A stretch of 64,000 nt of DNA, from positions 1,018,501 to 1,082,500 of the forward strand of contig NZ_JAQGPL010000001.1 of NCBI RefSeq assembly GCF_028826105.1, read 5' to 3'. Shown here in pieces: positions 49,834 to 59,058 of this stretch; the first letter of the stretch is position 1; every line of letters starts with the position of its first letter. Source of the stretch: Paenibacillus humicola. Lineage in GTDB: Bacteria > Bacillota > Bacilli > Paenibacillales > Paenibacillaceae. Under the pieces are notes generated by a model that did not search any database, was not told the origin of the DNA, and worked only from the letters and a program-made list of their open reading frames with translations. The position numbers were made by a program, and so were the translations under genes.

Positions 49834-50802
49834 TTAAGGCGTTACGCTTCTCAGCACGGTCATGGCGCCGCTCAGCTCATAGCGGCCGAGATTCGCCGGC
49901 AGCAGGAAGCATTCGCCCGCTTTCGCATCGAGGCTTCCGCCATCCCAGCCGATTGCGCCTTCGCCTTCGGCGACGACGAGGATGACGAAGCTCTCCGGCG
50001 TTGTGGACAGCTTCCACGGTGCGCGGACGACGCCTTTCTCTACTATAAAATAAGGCGACTCGGCGATCTTCAGCCATTCGCCGGCGTGAGCGCCGTCCGT
50101 TTTCATCCGCGCCGCACCCGCGCCTTCATAAGCGATGACGTTCAGCGAATCCTCGATGTGCAGCTCGCGGAGCTTGCCGTCGAGGCCCGGCCGGTTGTAA
50201 TCGTAGAGGCGGTACGTCGTATCCGAGTTTTGCTGGATTTCCGCGACGACGACGCCCGCGCACAGCGCATGCACCGTTCCGGCCGGAATGTAGAAGGCGT
50301 CGCCGGCTTGAACCGGCACTTCCTGCAGGCAGTCCATTACGCGGCCGGCTTCGATAGCGGCGGCAAGCGCGGCGCGATCCACGCCGTCCTTCAAGCCGTA
50401 GATGATTTTGGCGCCCGGCTTGGCATCGAGGACATACCACATCTCCGTCTTCCCGAGCTCGCCCTCCGGCAGCCCGGCGTAGTCGTCGGTCGGATGCACC
50501 TGCACCGACAAATCGTCGTTGCAGTCGAGCAGCTTGATCAGCAGCGGAAAGCGGCCGTTCCGCTCGGAAAAGCCCTTCGTGCCGAAAAAGTCGCGGCCGA
50601 ACCGTTCGCGGATTTCGTCCAGCCCGAGGCCGGCAAGCTCGCCGTTGACGACCTTTGTCGTGCCGTTCGGATGGTCGCCGATCATCCAGCCTTCGCCGAT
50701 CGGACCGTCCGGCAGCTCAAGGCCGAAACGCTCGAGCGCCCGGCCGCCCCAGATCCGTTCTTTCATCTCCGGTTTAAATTGAAGCGGGTACGCTTGCGTC
50801 AT
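49834..50802 (-). CDS. manA: Mannose-6-phosphate isomerase, class I
   Basis: This 322-residue zinc enzyme interconverts mannose 6-phosphate and fructose 6-phosphate. Zinc ligands are in VQVHPTDDY, GKTEMWYV and PAGTVHAL, and the length is usual for Bacillus-type ManA. AAGGGAGAG precedes the ATG. It follows convergently a GT-C gene and may supply mannose for envelope glycans, which is inference. Confidence 0.9.
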   Translation of the reverse strand: MTQAYPLQFKPEMKERIWGGRALERFGLELPDGPIGEGWMIGDHPNGTTKVVNGELAGLGLDEIRERFGRDFFGTKGFSERNGRFPLLIKLLDCNDDLSVQVHPTDDYAGLPEGELGKTEMWYVLDAKPGAKIIYGLKDGVDRAALAAAIEAGRVMDCLQEVPVQAGDAFYIPAGTVHALCAGVVVAEIQQNSDTTYRLYDYNRPGLDGKLRELHIEDSLNVIAYEGAGAARMKTDGAHAGEWLKIAESPYFIVEKGVVRAPWKLSTTPESFVILVVAEGEGAIGWDGGSLDAKAGECFLLPANLGRYELSGAMTVLRSVTP

Positions 50803-50848
50803 GGTGATTCTCTCCCTTGCTCGATCTCTGTATGGTGTGGCCTTCCCT

Positions 50849-51241
50849 TTAACTCGCGGGAGGCTGGAACATTTCCAAAAACTCGCCGTCCGGCCCGTAG
50901 AAGAAGAAATAGCGCGCGCCGTTCGGCAGCGTCGTAATTTCGGTGTCGCGCAGCGGCACGTTCAGCCCTTTGATGCGCTCGAATTCCGCCTCGACGTCAT
51001 CGACCGTAAACGCGACGTGATGGGTGCGGCCTTCGGCCGGCAGGTCGCCGCCTGCGCGCTCGATCAGCTCGATTTGGGTTTCCTGCCCGTCTGCGCCGGT
51101 CAGAAAACCGAGCTTGACAACGCCGTTGGAATGGAGCATCGTGTGCAAATGCCGCAGTCCGACAATTTCCGTGTAAAATTTGATCGATTTCTCCATATCC
51201 GTAACCATAATGCCGACATGCTCGAGCTTGTGTACAGTCAT
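50849..51241 (-). CDS. VOC family (glyoxalase-like) protein
   Basis: This 130-residue metal-dependent VOC-fold protein has two beta-alpha-beta-beta-beta units (LEHVGIMVTDMEKSIKFY and THHVAFTVDDVEAEFER). Metal-ligand candidates are His in HVGI, the Glu in QIELIE, the second His and the C-terminal Glu in GEFLEMF. The ATG at 51241 follows GGGAGG. It could be a lactoylglutathione lyase-like or bacillithiol transferase-type enzyme. Confidence 0.85.
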   Translation of the reverse strand: MTVHKLEHVGIMVTDMEKSIKFYTEIVGLRHLHTMLHSNGVVKLGFLTGADGQETQIELIERAGGDLPAEGRTHHVAFTVDDVEAEFERIKGLNVPLRDTEITTLPNGARYFFFYGPDGEFLEMFQPPAS

Positions 51242-51463
51242 GAACGATTCCTCCCATATAAAATGATAATCAGATTTTGTACCGCGTTCAGCTCCGGAAG
51301 CCGCCCCACCCGAGCCGCTGCAAACGGCAGCTCCAGTGTGCGGTGTTTCACTGCATAACGGCGGACGGGCAGCCGCATGCGGCCGGCGAGGCAGGAACGG
51401 CAGAGCGGTTTCCCGCAAAGCGCGGGAAGATAGGCGGGGGCCGGCTGCCGTGCCCGCGCCGTT

Positions 51464-52069
51464 CTATTCCGCCGGAACGGGCGCCGCCTTCTTCTCGGCA
51501 GCGACCAAATACGGCGCGTCGGGCTTTTGCGCCATCCGGTACAGCATGGCTTGTCCGAGCGACTGCGGCAGGGCGCCGGCCCAGGCTTCGACTGCCTCCG
51601 CCTCCTGCCGCCCGCCCGGGTGGCCGGGGTACAGCACGGCCGTAAGCACCCCGCCGGGGCGCAGCAGCGCCAGCGAAGCGTCAAGCGCCGGAAGCGTCGT
51701 CTCCGGCCGGGAAATGACCGTTTTGTCGGTTTCCCCGCCCGGCAGGAAACCGAGGTTGAACATGACGGCGGAAATGCGGCCGTGCAGTGCGCGGTCGACG
51801 TGCTCCGCCATGAGGGAATGGCTGCCGAGCACGAGCCGCAGCCCGGGCAGCCGGCCTTCCGCCGCGAGCGGGGACAGCCGGCCGCGCGTGCGCGCAAGCG
51901 CCTCCGGCTGGACGTCGAAGCCGTAGACGATGCCGTGCGGGCCGACAAGCCCGGCGAGAAAGCGCGTATCGACGCCTCCTCCGCAGGTCGCGTCGACGAC
52001 GGCGTCGCCGGGCGACACCCGCTCGGCGACAAGCCGCTGCGCCATGCCGAGCACGGACAGGAAGCCCAC
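51464..52069 (-). CDS. mnmM: tRNA 5-aminomethyl-2-thiouridine methyltransferase MnmM-like (YtqB)
   Basis: This 201-residue SAM methyltransferase matches the YtqB/rRNA_methylase family: SAM loop VVDATCGGGVDTRFLA and the family block FNLGFLPGGETDKTVI. In B. subtilis YtqB was reported as MnmM, which completes mnm5s2U in tRNA wobble positions. It follows the YtqA-like radical SAM gene by three bases, the B. subtilis order, and starts with GTG (52069). Confidence 0.85.
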   Translation of the reverse strand: MGFLSVLGMAQRLVAERVSPGDAVVDATCGGGVDTRFLAGLVGPHGIVYGFDVQPEALARTRGRLSPLAAEGRLPGLRLVLGSHSLMAEHVDRALHGRISAVMFNLGFLPGGETDKTVISRPETTLPALDASLALLRPGGVLTAVLYPGHPGGRQEAEAVEAWAGALPQSLGQAMLYRMAQKPDAPYLVAAEKKAAPVPAE

Positions 52070-52072
52070 CTT

Positions 52073-53038
52073 TTACCTCGCCTCCCGCAGCCGGCCCTGC
52101 CACGTTTGGCGCCGCTTGAGCTCGTCGTCGATGGCGTTCAGCACTTCCCACTTCTTCAGGCTCCACATCGGCCCGATCAGAAGGTCGCGCGGCGCGTCGC
52201 CGGTCAGCCGGTGCACGATCATGTCCGGCGGCAGCAGCTCGAGCGTATCGACGATCAGCTTCACGTACTCGTCCCGTTCCAGGAAGCGCAGCAGGCCGGC
52301 CTCGTACTGCTTCACCATGGGCGTTTTGCGCATGAGATGAAGCAGGTGGATTTTGATGCCCTGCACGTCCATATCCGCAACGGCCCGGCCGGTCGCCATC
52401 ATCATTTCGTGCGTCTCCTGCGGAAGGCCGTAAATGATATGCGCGCACACGCGGATGCCCCGCTCCCGCAGCCGCCGGACGGCGTCGAGGTAGCATGCCG
52501 TATCGTGGGCCCGGTTGATGAGCGCCGACGTCGATTCGTGCACCGTCTGCAGCCCCATTTCCACCCACAGGTAGGTCCGCTCGTTCAGCTCGGCCAAATA
52601 ATCGACGACATCGTCCGGCAGGCAGTCCGGCCGCGTGGCGATCGACAGCCCGACGACGCCCGGCTGGGCGAGAATCGCTTCATAATATTCGCGCAGCTCC
52701 GCTACCGGCGCATACGTGTTCGTATAAGCCTGAAAATAGCCGATATAGCGCGCCTCGGGCCATTTCTGGTGCTGCAGGTCGCGCACCTTGCCGAACTGCG
52801 TGACCAGGTCGTCCCTGCGGCTGCCGGCGAAGTCGCCCGATCCCCGCGCGCTGCAGAAGGTGCAGCCGCCCGCTGCGATCGTCCCGTCCCGGTTCGGGCA
52901 GGTGAACCCGGCGTCCAGCATGACCTTGAACACTTTGCAGCCAAACCGTCCGCGCATCTCGTAATTCCACGTGTGAAACCGTTTCTCGCCCCACAGCCGC
53001 GGCGCGGCGGCCGCCTGCGATTCCGTATCCGTCTGCAT
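52073..53038 (-). CDS. mnmL: TIGR01212 radical SAM protein, MnmL-like (YtqA)
   Basis: This 321-residue radical SAM protein has the family N-terminus WGEKRFHTWNYEMRGRFG and cluster Cys in CPNRDG and GGCTFCS. YtqA of B. subtilis has been reported as MnmL, acting before MnmM in tRNA wobble-uridine modification. AAGGAG lies 10 bases before the ATG at 53038. It is the first gene of the pair. Confidence 0.85.
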   Translation of the reverse strand: MQTDTESQAAAAPRLWGEKRFHTWNYEMRGRFGCKVFKVMLDAGFTCPNRDGTIAAGGCTFCSARGSGDFAGSRRDDLVTQFGKVRDLQHQKWPEARYIGYFQAYTNTYAPVAELREYYEAILAQPGVVGLSIATRPDCLPDDVVDYLAELNERTYLWVEMGLQTVHESTSALINRAHDTACYLDAVRRLRERGIRVCAHIIYGLPQETHEMMMATGRAVADMDVQGIKIHLLHLMRKTPMVKQYEAGLLRFLERDEYVKLIVDTLELLPPDMIVHRLTGDAPRDLLIGPMWSLKKWEVLNAIDDELKRRQTWQGRLREAR

Positions 53039-53223
53039 ACCGGTCAGCTCCTTCCGGGTCCGGTTCCAAAGATGTCCGTTCATTCCCTCCAATTGTAACG
53101 AAAAAAAACGCTGAGCGCCATGCCTCCGGAGTGCCCCGGACAAAAACGTCCGAACGGGCCGGCAGATGGATTCGCTGCCGCTTTCGAGCTGGAAATCCGG
53201 GCAAACTTTTTTTGGCTGCGGGC

Positions 53224-53252
53224 TTGAAAAACCTTACACGATGTGTTATATT
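53224..53252 (+). promoter_or_regulatory. Sigma-A promoter of the small ORF
   Basis: TTGAAA (53224-53229) and TATATT (53247-53252) are 17 bases apart, about 105 bases before the start codon. Confidence 0.6.
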
Positions 53253-53356
53253 AAAAATGCGACAATTCAAGGAATAGCCGCATTTTCACCATCATCCAAT
53301 CTCTTGTTATAGTCCGTCGTTTTTCTGGAAAAAGTAACAATAAGAGGTGATGAGGA

Positions 53357-53560
53357 ATGAACACGCAGGTCAAAATTCCGCAAGGTGATGAGAAGGTGAC
53401 TGTCGAACTGACGGTCAAGGAGCTGATGGCGCTGGCCGGCATCCGTTTCCACGGCAACCATAACGTGGAGGTTTCCGCCCGCAAGAAGCTGAACGAGGTG
53501 CTGGAAGAGAAGTACGATATCGAGCACGGGCCGGGCATCCCGCCGCAGCTGCTCAACTGA
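53357..53560 (+). CDS. Small hypothetical protein (67 residues)
   Basis: A short soluble protein, rich in Glu and Lys, with no recognised domain. It begins MNTQVKIPQG and has VSARKKLNEVLEEKY near the C-terminus. AAGAGGTGATGAGG stands before the ATG and a good promoter lies upstream, so it is likely real. No function can be offered. Confidence 0.7.
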   Translation: MNTQVKIPQGDEKVTVELTVKELMALAGIRFHGNHNVEVSARKKLNEVLEEKYDIEHGPGIPPQLLN

Positions 53561-53785
53561 ATACGCACGAAGCCGTACGGCCGGGGAAGCGCTTCACACG
53601 CGCGACTTCGGCCTTTGTTTTGCCCGCAAGCGGCAGGGGCGCTTTACAAGCGCCGCGATGTCCGGCACAATAAAGGACGAGCTTCAACCGTCCCCCAAAA
53701 TATACTCCGTTAACAAGCTGTTTTCGGAACGCTTGTCCGGGGACCCGAAAATATCATTTTATCCGTTGTAAGGAGTCAATCGACG

Positions 53786-54571
53786 ATGCGTCTTAGAGGA
53801 AGAAAAGGAATACGCGAAGAGCTGGAGGCGCAGCCCGAGCTCGTCGTGCTTGACGCGGCGCCGCACAAGGGGCGCTGGCGCGAGTTTTTCGGCAACGATC
53901 GTCCGATCGTGGTCGAGCTCGGCATGGGCAAGGGACGCTTCATCAGCGAAATGAGCGTCCGGAATCCGGAATTGAATTTCATCGGCGTCGATATGTACGA
54001 CGAGCTGATTAGGCGCGCCGGCGAGAAGGCGCGGGCCGCCTGGGAAGCGAGAGGCGCGGACGATCCGCCGAACCTGGCGCTGCTGCGCGCGAATATCGAG
54101 CGGATCGATGAGATGTTCGCGCCGGGAGAGATTGAGCGCATTCATTTGAATTTCAGCGATCCGTGGCCCAAAACCAAGCATGCGCGCAGGCGTCTGACCC
54201 ATCCGCGCTTTGTGTCCAAATATGTGGAAATTTTGAACGAGCGCGGGGAAATTCATTTTAAAACCGACTCGCTGCCGCTCTTCGAATTTTCGCTGAACAG
54301 CTTCGCCGACATGGAGCTGCACATGCGGCACATCTCGCTCGATTTGCACCGCGGAGGCGTGCGCGAAGACCTCGTGCTGACTGAATACGAATCGAAATTC
54401 ATCGAGCGCGGCAATCCCATTTACCGCGTCGAGGTCGTAATTGGCGCTGAAGCCATCGCCGCGCACCGGGCGGCAAAACGGCTGAACGATCAGGAAAACG
54501 GCCAGAAGGCGGAGACGAGCGAAGAGGCAAGCGCGCCGAGCGCCGCGCCCGCGGCGACGTCCGAAGGGTAG
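53786..54571 (+). CDS. trmB: tRNA (guanine46-N7) methyltransferase TrmB with extended C-terminus
   Basis: This 261-residue methyltransferase forms m7G at tRNA position 46. The SAM site VVELGMGKGRFISEMS, the tRNA-binding NFSDPWPKTKHARRR and the tail NPIYRVEV are conserved. AAGGAG precedes the ATG. The enzyme usually ends soon after that block; here about 30 extra low-complexity residues (Glu, Ala, Ser) follow, read from the opposite strand of a decayed PAP2 gene. Confidence 0.92.
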   Translation: MRLRGRKGIREELEAQPELVVLDAAPHKGRWREFFGNDRPIVVELGMGKGRFISEMSVRNPELNFIGVDMYDELIRRAGEKARAAWEARGADDPPNLALLRANIERIDEMFAPGEIERIHLNFSDPWPKTKHARRRLTHPRFVSKYVEILNERGEIHFKTDSLPLFEFSLNSFADMELHMRHISLDLHRGGVREDLVLTEYESKFIERGNPIYRVEVVIGAEAIAAHRAAKRLNDQENGQKAETSEEASAPSAAPAATSEG

Positions 54572-54802
54572 TGCAGCCCGAGATACATGCGCGACCAGGC
54601 GACGGAGAGCCCAAGTATGAGCGCGGAGGGTACAAGCGCCGGCAGCAAGGCCGGGCCGGCGGCCAGCAGCCACGGCGTCGGCCAGGCGAATGCGCGGCAC
54701 GTTGGCCGCCGGGCGGGCCGGTCTCCGGTTCGCCCACTCCAACAGCTTGCGCTCGCCCGTTTGCAGCCGCTCGACGATCCGTTCCATAACATCCTCCTCC
54801 AT
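54490..54802 (-). pseudogene. Decayed PAP2-family phosphatase
   Basis: One frame from the ATG at 54802 reads MEEDVMERIVERLQTGERK...WANRR, a typical PAP2 opening. A second frame then gives SRMYLGLHYPSDVAAG (54540-54600 region) and a final membrane segment ending in FWPFS. The central part with the first two catalytic motifs is missing and the halves are out of frame. The 3' end overlaps the trmB tail by 82 bases on the other strand. Confidence 0.72.
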
Positions 54803-54875
54803 CCCGGTGTTCGTTTGGCTTTATCGTACCGCGCCATTGTTCGCCCCGTATCATCGGGATGCTAGGGGAGTATTC

Positions 54876-55818
54876 ATGATCCGTTCATCCCGGTTTGATG
54901 CCGGGCTAACAGAAGTCGTTTACACTGTCCCCAAACCCGATCCCGCCATGCGAGGTCCGGGAGGCGAGGCGCCGTCCGTTCGGCGTTTGGCCAGTCTGCC
55001 TTTTTTCCGCTATCCCGAATGCCGGCTGGCGCTGCCCAATCCGCCCATATCCGCAAATGCGCTTCACGATTTTCGCCCCACGCTTGTCCACGCCGCCGCT
55101 CGTTCAACCTCGGCATGGCCGGCATCCGTTACGGCCGAAAGTACGAGTCTTCCGCTCGTAGTCTCGTATCATACGCATTTTGACCGCTATCTCCCGTTTT
55201 ACAATGTGCAATGGATGGTTAAGATGTTATGGAGATATATAAATTGGTTTCATCGTTCCCGTTCCGCGCTGGTCGACCTGAAGGACAAAGGATGGGATGG
55301 ATGAAGACAGTTCGTTGGGAAGCGGGAGGATCGATACGGCGGCTTATCAACCCGCCGTCGACTGCAGCGGCTGGCTTGGCCGGCGCGGCATTTCGCAAAG
55401 GCCGGTTCGTTATGCTGAATGCCGGCCGGCTCGCCCCCGGAGAAAAATGTCGACGCTGCGCTGTCGGCGTTCGCCAAATTCCGGCGGGACTTTTGTCCCG
55501 AAGCGGTCTGGTGCTTGCGGGTGACGGGCCGTCGGCGGAAGCGCTGAATCGGCGTGCCGCGCAGGAAGACATTCCGGCGCAATTCCTGGGCTTTGCCGGC
55601 CTGCCCGGCTTGCAGCGCCGGGCTTGCTTTCGGAGCGTTTCGCTGCGGCGAGACTGGCCGCCGGAGGGCTTGCGTACAGCCGCCGCCAGTCGTGGGACGG
55701 CATCTTCGGGGCGCTGCCGGAGGCGTTCGAATACGCCGAAAAAGCGTCGTTTCGTTCACCGTTTCGTCACATCGGAAAGCAGGCGAGAATGAAACTTTTC
55801 TCATTTTCCAGTCGTTAA
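54876..55818 (+). pseudogene. Decayed family 4 glycosyltransferase
   Basis: Fragments in alternating frames follow the order of an MgtA-like GT4: LPFFRYPECRLALPNP, FRPTLVHAA, LVVSYHTHFDRYLPFYNVQ (55140-55210), RFVMLNAGRLAPE, KNVDAALSAFAKFRRDFCPEA (55445-55505), LVLAGDGPSAEALNRR and a C-terminal WDGIFGALPEAF. At least four frame changes are needed and the N-terminus and part of the linker are missing. An ATG with AGGGGAG at 54876 remains. It sits next to a decayed PAP2 gene. Confidence 0.72.
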
Positions 55819-56127
55819 TTGAGGTAAGGACATGTTTTTTACGTAAATGGATGAAAATAAGGTTGAAACCACAGAAAAAGCATGCTTCCTATCTATCCAT
55901 CCGCCGTGCAAGCGTTTTTCTCCGTTTAACAGGCAGATAAGGCCGCATAACGGCTTTTGACAAACGAGGGCAATGTGTGGAAAATCAGTTAAAGCCGCGG
56001 CATAAACAAGACTACTAAAAAATGGGCCGCGCACAGTAAAAAGGGCAAACCGCATCCATGAACTTTGAAAACGAAATCGTAATGAAAAAGAGAGAATATG
56101 AAAAATGGGGTCTTAAGGGGGCAGTAA
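55819..56127. other. Gene-free spacer
   Basis: No supported gene was seen. A small reading from 56058 overlaps the next gene's start and has no recognisable features. The region probably holds the promoter of the membrane glycosyltransferase. Confidence 0.5.
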
Positions 56128-57372
56128 TTGTACATGGTCAATACGATTGTTATTTTGTTGCAGATTTTTCTGGCGTTCGTCGGCGTTTATCAGTTCGTGA
56201 TCTCCCTCTTCGGCATCGTGCGAAAGAAGAAGCACCTGCGTCATAACCCGAAAAAATCGTTCGCCGTTCTTGTCGCTGCCCACAACGAAGAGCAAGTGGT
56301 CGGGGCCTTGATCGAAAACCTCAAAAATCTCGACTATCCGAAAGAACTTTACGATATTTTCGTTATTTGCGACAACTGCACGGACGGTACCGCGGATATC
56401 GCCCGCCGGTACGGCGTGCACGCTTGCGAACGCAAAAACCTGCATCTTCGCGGCAAAGGCTATGCGATCGAGTGGATGCTGAAGGAATTGTGGGCGATGC
56501 CGAAGCAGTACGACGCGGTCGTCATGTTCGATGCGGACAATCTGGTCAACACGGACTTCCTGCAGCACATGAACAACGACCTGTGCGAAGGCCACAAAGT
56601 CATCCAAGGCTATCTGGATACGAAAAATCCGGAGGATTCCTGGGTGACGGCGTCTTATGCCATCACGTACTGGTACTGCAACCGGCTGTGGCAGCTTTCC
56701 CGCCGCAACCTGAACATGGCCAACTATTTGGGCGGAACCGGCATGTGCTTCGAGTCGAACCTGCTGAAGGAAATGGGCTGGGGCGCAACGAGCCTCGTCG
56801 AGGACCTCGAGTTTTCGATGCGCTGCGTGCAGCGCGGCATCAAGCCGGTGCTCAACTACGAAGCGAAGGTGTACGACGAGAAGCCGCTTAAATTCAAAGC
56901 TTCGGCCCGCCAGCGTCTTCGCTGGATGCAGGGGCATTTCACCGTCGCAAGACATTACTTTTTCCCGCTTTTGTGGGCAAGCTTCAAGGAGCGCAGCTTC
57001 GTCAAATTCGACGCGGCGCTGTATTCGATCTCGGCCTACAACACGTTTATCGGCTTTGTCGTGACCGTCATGCTGTATGTCGACAACCTGATCCCGGCGG
57101 ACAACGTGTTCACCTCGATCTATTATTACTTGCCGTGGTGGGTAGCCGGCACCGCCATCGCGCTGACCGTCTTTATGTTCCCGTTCGTGATGGTGCTCGA
57201 AGGGGTCCGTTCGTGGAGGATGTATTTGCATCTGTTCTCGATGGCCGTGTTCCAGCTGTCTTGGCTGCCGATCACGTTCTACGCCTTTTTTACGCAAAAC
57301 AACAAAACGTGGAGCCATACGCAGCATACGCGCGTCATCCGGCTGGAAGAAGTGCAGAGCAAGCAGGTTTGA
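56128..57372 (+). CDS. Membrane-bound family 2 glycosyltransferase
   Basis: This 414-residue protein has an N-terminal membrane helix, a GT2 domain and two to three C-terminal helices. Motifs are VLVAAHNEEQVVG, the DXD in VVMFDADNLV, the VEDLEFS base and QRLRWMQGH (QxxRW), the pattern of processive enzymes such as hyaluronan or poly-GlcNAc synthases. TTG 56128 has the better spacing to AAGGGGG; ATG 56134 is the alternative. Product unknown. Confidence 0.85.
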   Translation: MYMVNTIVILLQIFLAFVGVYQFVISLFGIVRKKKHLRHNPKKSFAVLVAAHNEEQVVGALIENLKNLDYPKELYDIFVICDNCTDGTADIARRYGVHACERKNLHLRGKGYAIEWMLKELWAMPKQYDAVVMFDADNLVNTDFLQHMNNDLCEGHKVIQGYLDTKNPEDSWVTASYAITYWYCNRLWQLSRRNLNMANYLGGTGMCFESNLLKEMGWGATSLVEDLEFSMRCVQRGIKPVLNYEAKVYDEKPLKFKASARQRLRWMQGHFTVARHYFFPLLWASFKERSFVKFDAALYSISAYNTFIGFVVTVMLYVDNLIPADNVFTSIYYYLPWWVAGTAIALTVFMFPFVMVLEGVRSWRMYLHLFSMAVFQLSWLPITFYAFFTQNNKTWSHTQHTRVIRLEEVQSKQV

Positions 57373-57409
57373 GCCGGGGCTCCGGGCGATTTCTTCCGTC
57401 AATGAATCG

Positions 57410-57439
57410 TTGACAGCCTGGGAATGCCTGTGGTATAGT
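57410..57439 (+). promoter_or_regulatory. Sigma-A promoter of the infC operon
   Basis: TTGACA (57410-57415) and TATAGT (57434-57439) are 18 bases apart. Confidence 0.72.
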
Positions 57440-57444
57440 AATTC

Positions 57445-57635
57445 GGTGATAGGGTTTGGTTGATTTTTCACGCACAAGCAGAAGCACCCGCTTCTCACCT
57501 GACGGCGGCAGCCGGCTGGTTTGCGAATCGATGATTGAACGGGCTGCGGCGCGAATTTATTTTCGGGCTGCGGGTTTGATAAGCCGACAATCTTGGTTAA
57601 TGGAATGCGGGTCCGTGCGGGCCCGCATTTTTTTT
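57445..57635 (+). promoter_or_regulatory. infC leader with attenuator-type terminator
   Basis: The untranslated leader of about 245 bases ends its structured part in a hairpin, AATGCGGG (57604-57611) with CCCGCATT (57622-57629), and eight T residues. This is a terminator upstream of infC, as in the L20 leader of B. subtilis infC-rpmI-rplT where L20 feeds back on its operon. Confidence 0.7.
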
Positions 57636-57690
57636 CATTGGTTAGCGTCAGCCGGCGCATGCGAACGAATACTTTTGGAGGTGGCAGGTT

Positions 57691-58203
57691 ATTAGCAGGG
57701 AACATCAAATCAACGATGAGATCCGGGCAAGAGAAGTGCGCGTCGTAGGCGCGGAAGGCGAGCAGATCGGCATCAAGCCGCTGCGCGAAGCGCTGCAGAT
57801 GGCGATCGATTTGAACATGGATCTGGTCAACGTCGCTCCGACGGCGAAGCCGCCCGTTTGCCGCATCATGGATTACGGCAAGTTCCGCTACGAGCAGCAG
57901 AAGAAGGAGAAGGAAGCGCGCAAAAATCAGAAAATCGTGGACGTCAAAGAGGTGTGGTTCCGCGCCAACATTGAGGAAAACGATTATCAGGTGAAGTACC
58001 GCAACGTCGTGAAGTTTCTGAACGAAGGCGATAAGGTGAAAGCTTCCGTCCGCTTCCGCGGCCGCGAAATTACGCACGCCTCCATCGGCCAGCGCATTCT
58101 CGACCGGCTTGCCAAAGAGGTCGCCGAGCTGTGCGTCGTCGAGCGCGTGCCGAAGCTCGAGGGCCGCAGCATGATCATGATTTTGGCCCCCAAAAACAAC
58201 TAA
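57691..58203 (+). CDS. infC: Translation initiation factor IF-3
   Basis: This 170-residue factor keeps 30S subunits apart and proofreads start codons. Conserved blocks are NDEIRAREVRVVG, PVCRIMDYGKFRYEQQKKEKEARK and the C-domain VRFRGREITHASIGQ. The start is ATT (57691), 6 bases after GGAGGTG, the unusual codon typical of infC that allows IF-3 to limit its own synthesis. It leads rpmI and rplT. Confidence 0.95.
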   Translation: MSREHQINDEIRAREVRVVGAEGEQIGIKPLREALQMAIDLNMDLVNVAPTAKPPVCRIMDYGKFRYEQQKKEKEARKNQKIVDVKEVWFRANIEENDYQVKYRNVVKFLNEGDKVKASVRFRGREITHASIGQRILDRLAKEVAELCVVERVPKLEGRSMIMILAPKNN

Positions 58204-58231
58204 CGACCATTCCCAGAGGAGGATTCACCAC

Positions 58232-58432
58232 ATGCCTAAAATGAAAACGCACAGCAGTCTCAAAGACCGCTTCAAAATTACCGGTACCGGCAAAGTGAAA
58301 CGCTACAAAGCGTTCCGCAACCACCTTCTTTCCGGCAAATCCGGCCGTCAGAAGCGCGTGCTGGCCACGCAGCCGCTCATGGCTCCGGGCGACGTGCGCC
58401 GCATCAAGCAAGGCCTTTCCAACCTGAAATAG
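58232..58432 (+). CDS. rpmI: Ribosomal protein L35
   Basis: This 66-residue basic protein matches bL35 throughout (PKMKTHSSLKDRFKITGTGK). AGAGGAGG precedes the ATG and it lies between infC and rplT. Confidence 0.97.
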   Translation: MPKMKTHSSLKDRFKITGTGKVKRYKAFRNHLLSGKSGRQKRVLATQPLMAPGDVRRIKQGLSNLK

Positions 58433-58478
58433 CTCGCACTGACATTCCAGCTTAACCAACATACGGGAGGTTTCACTC

Positions 58479-58838
58479 ATGGCTAGAGTTAAAGGCGGAT
58501 TCGTCCGCGCACGTCGTCGCAAAAGAATTTTGAAGCTCGCGAAAGGTTACTTCGGTTCGAAGCACCGCCTGTTTAAAACCGCAAAAGAGCAAGTGATGAA
58601 ATCGCTGCTCTACGCATACCGCGACCGCCGTCAGCGGAAGCGCGATTTCCGCAAGCTGTGGATCGTCCGCATCAACGCCGCTGCGCGCCAGAACGGCCTG
58701 TCCTACAGCAAATTTATGTACGGCCTGAAGCAGGCCGGCGTCGAGGTCAACCGCAAGATGCTTGCCGACCTTGCCGTGAACGACATCAGTGCGTTCAATT
58801 CGCTCGCTTCGATCGCGAAAGAGAAAGTCAACGCGTAA
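58479..58838 (+). CDS. rplT: Ribosomal protein L20
   Basis: This 119-residue bL20 protein has the conserved start [20 protein letters not shown] and RHRLFK-like central region. It is the operon autoregulator in Bacillus. GGGAGG precedes the ATG and a terminator follows. Confidence 0.97.
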   Translation: MARVKGGFVRARRRKRILKLAKGYFGSKHRLFKTAKEQVMKSLLYAYRDRRQRKRDFRKLWIVRINAAARQNGLSYSKFMYGLKQAGVEVNRKMLADLAVNDISAFNSLASIAKEKVNA

Positions 58839-58854
58839 AGCCGCGTATCGTATC

Positions 58855-58888
58855 AAAAACCGCGTTCCCCGTTCGGGGCGCGGTTTTT
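58855..58888 (+). terminator. Terminator of the infC operon
   Basis: AAAAACCGCG (58855-58864) pairs with CGCGGTTTTT (58879-58888), with inner CCCC/GGGG pairing. Confidence 0.88.
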
Positions 58889-59058
58889 GCGTTTCGATAT
58901 ACCGCGCCTGACCATCCGCCCCAAAGTCTTTTGCCGCACCGCGCATGGACCTCGGAGACATCCGTACCGACCTATCTTTTGACCGGCATGGACAGCCGTA
59001 CAGTCGAAGCGTCCGCCTCCCGAATACGTTATAGGACAACGGGAAGGAGGGAATACGC

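Noticed and set aside
51527..53098. A 523-codon plus-strand reading opposite the MnmM/MnmL genes
   Set aside because: It is the antisense of two genes with clear family motifs, has no ribosome site and no recognisable domain; long antisense frames are expected at this G+C content.
53561..53785. Possible terminator hairpin after the small ORF
   Set aside because: Only about five base pairs could be paired (GGCCG/CGGCC), too weak to list.
56113..58077. A 654-codon minus-strand reading opposite the GT2 and infC genes
   Set aside because: It crosses the infC leader and terminator, has no start signal and mirrors conserved genes on the other strand.
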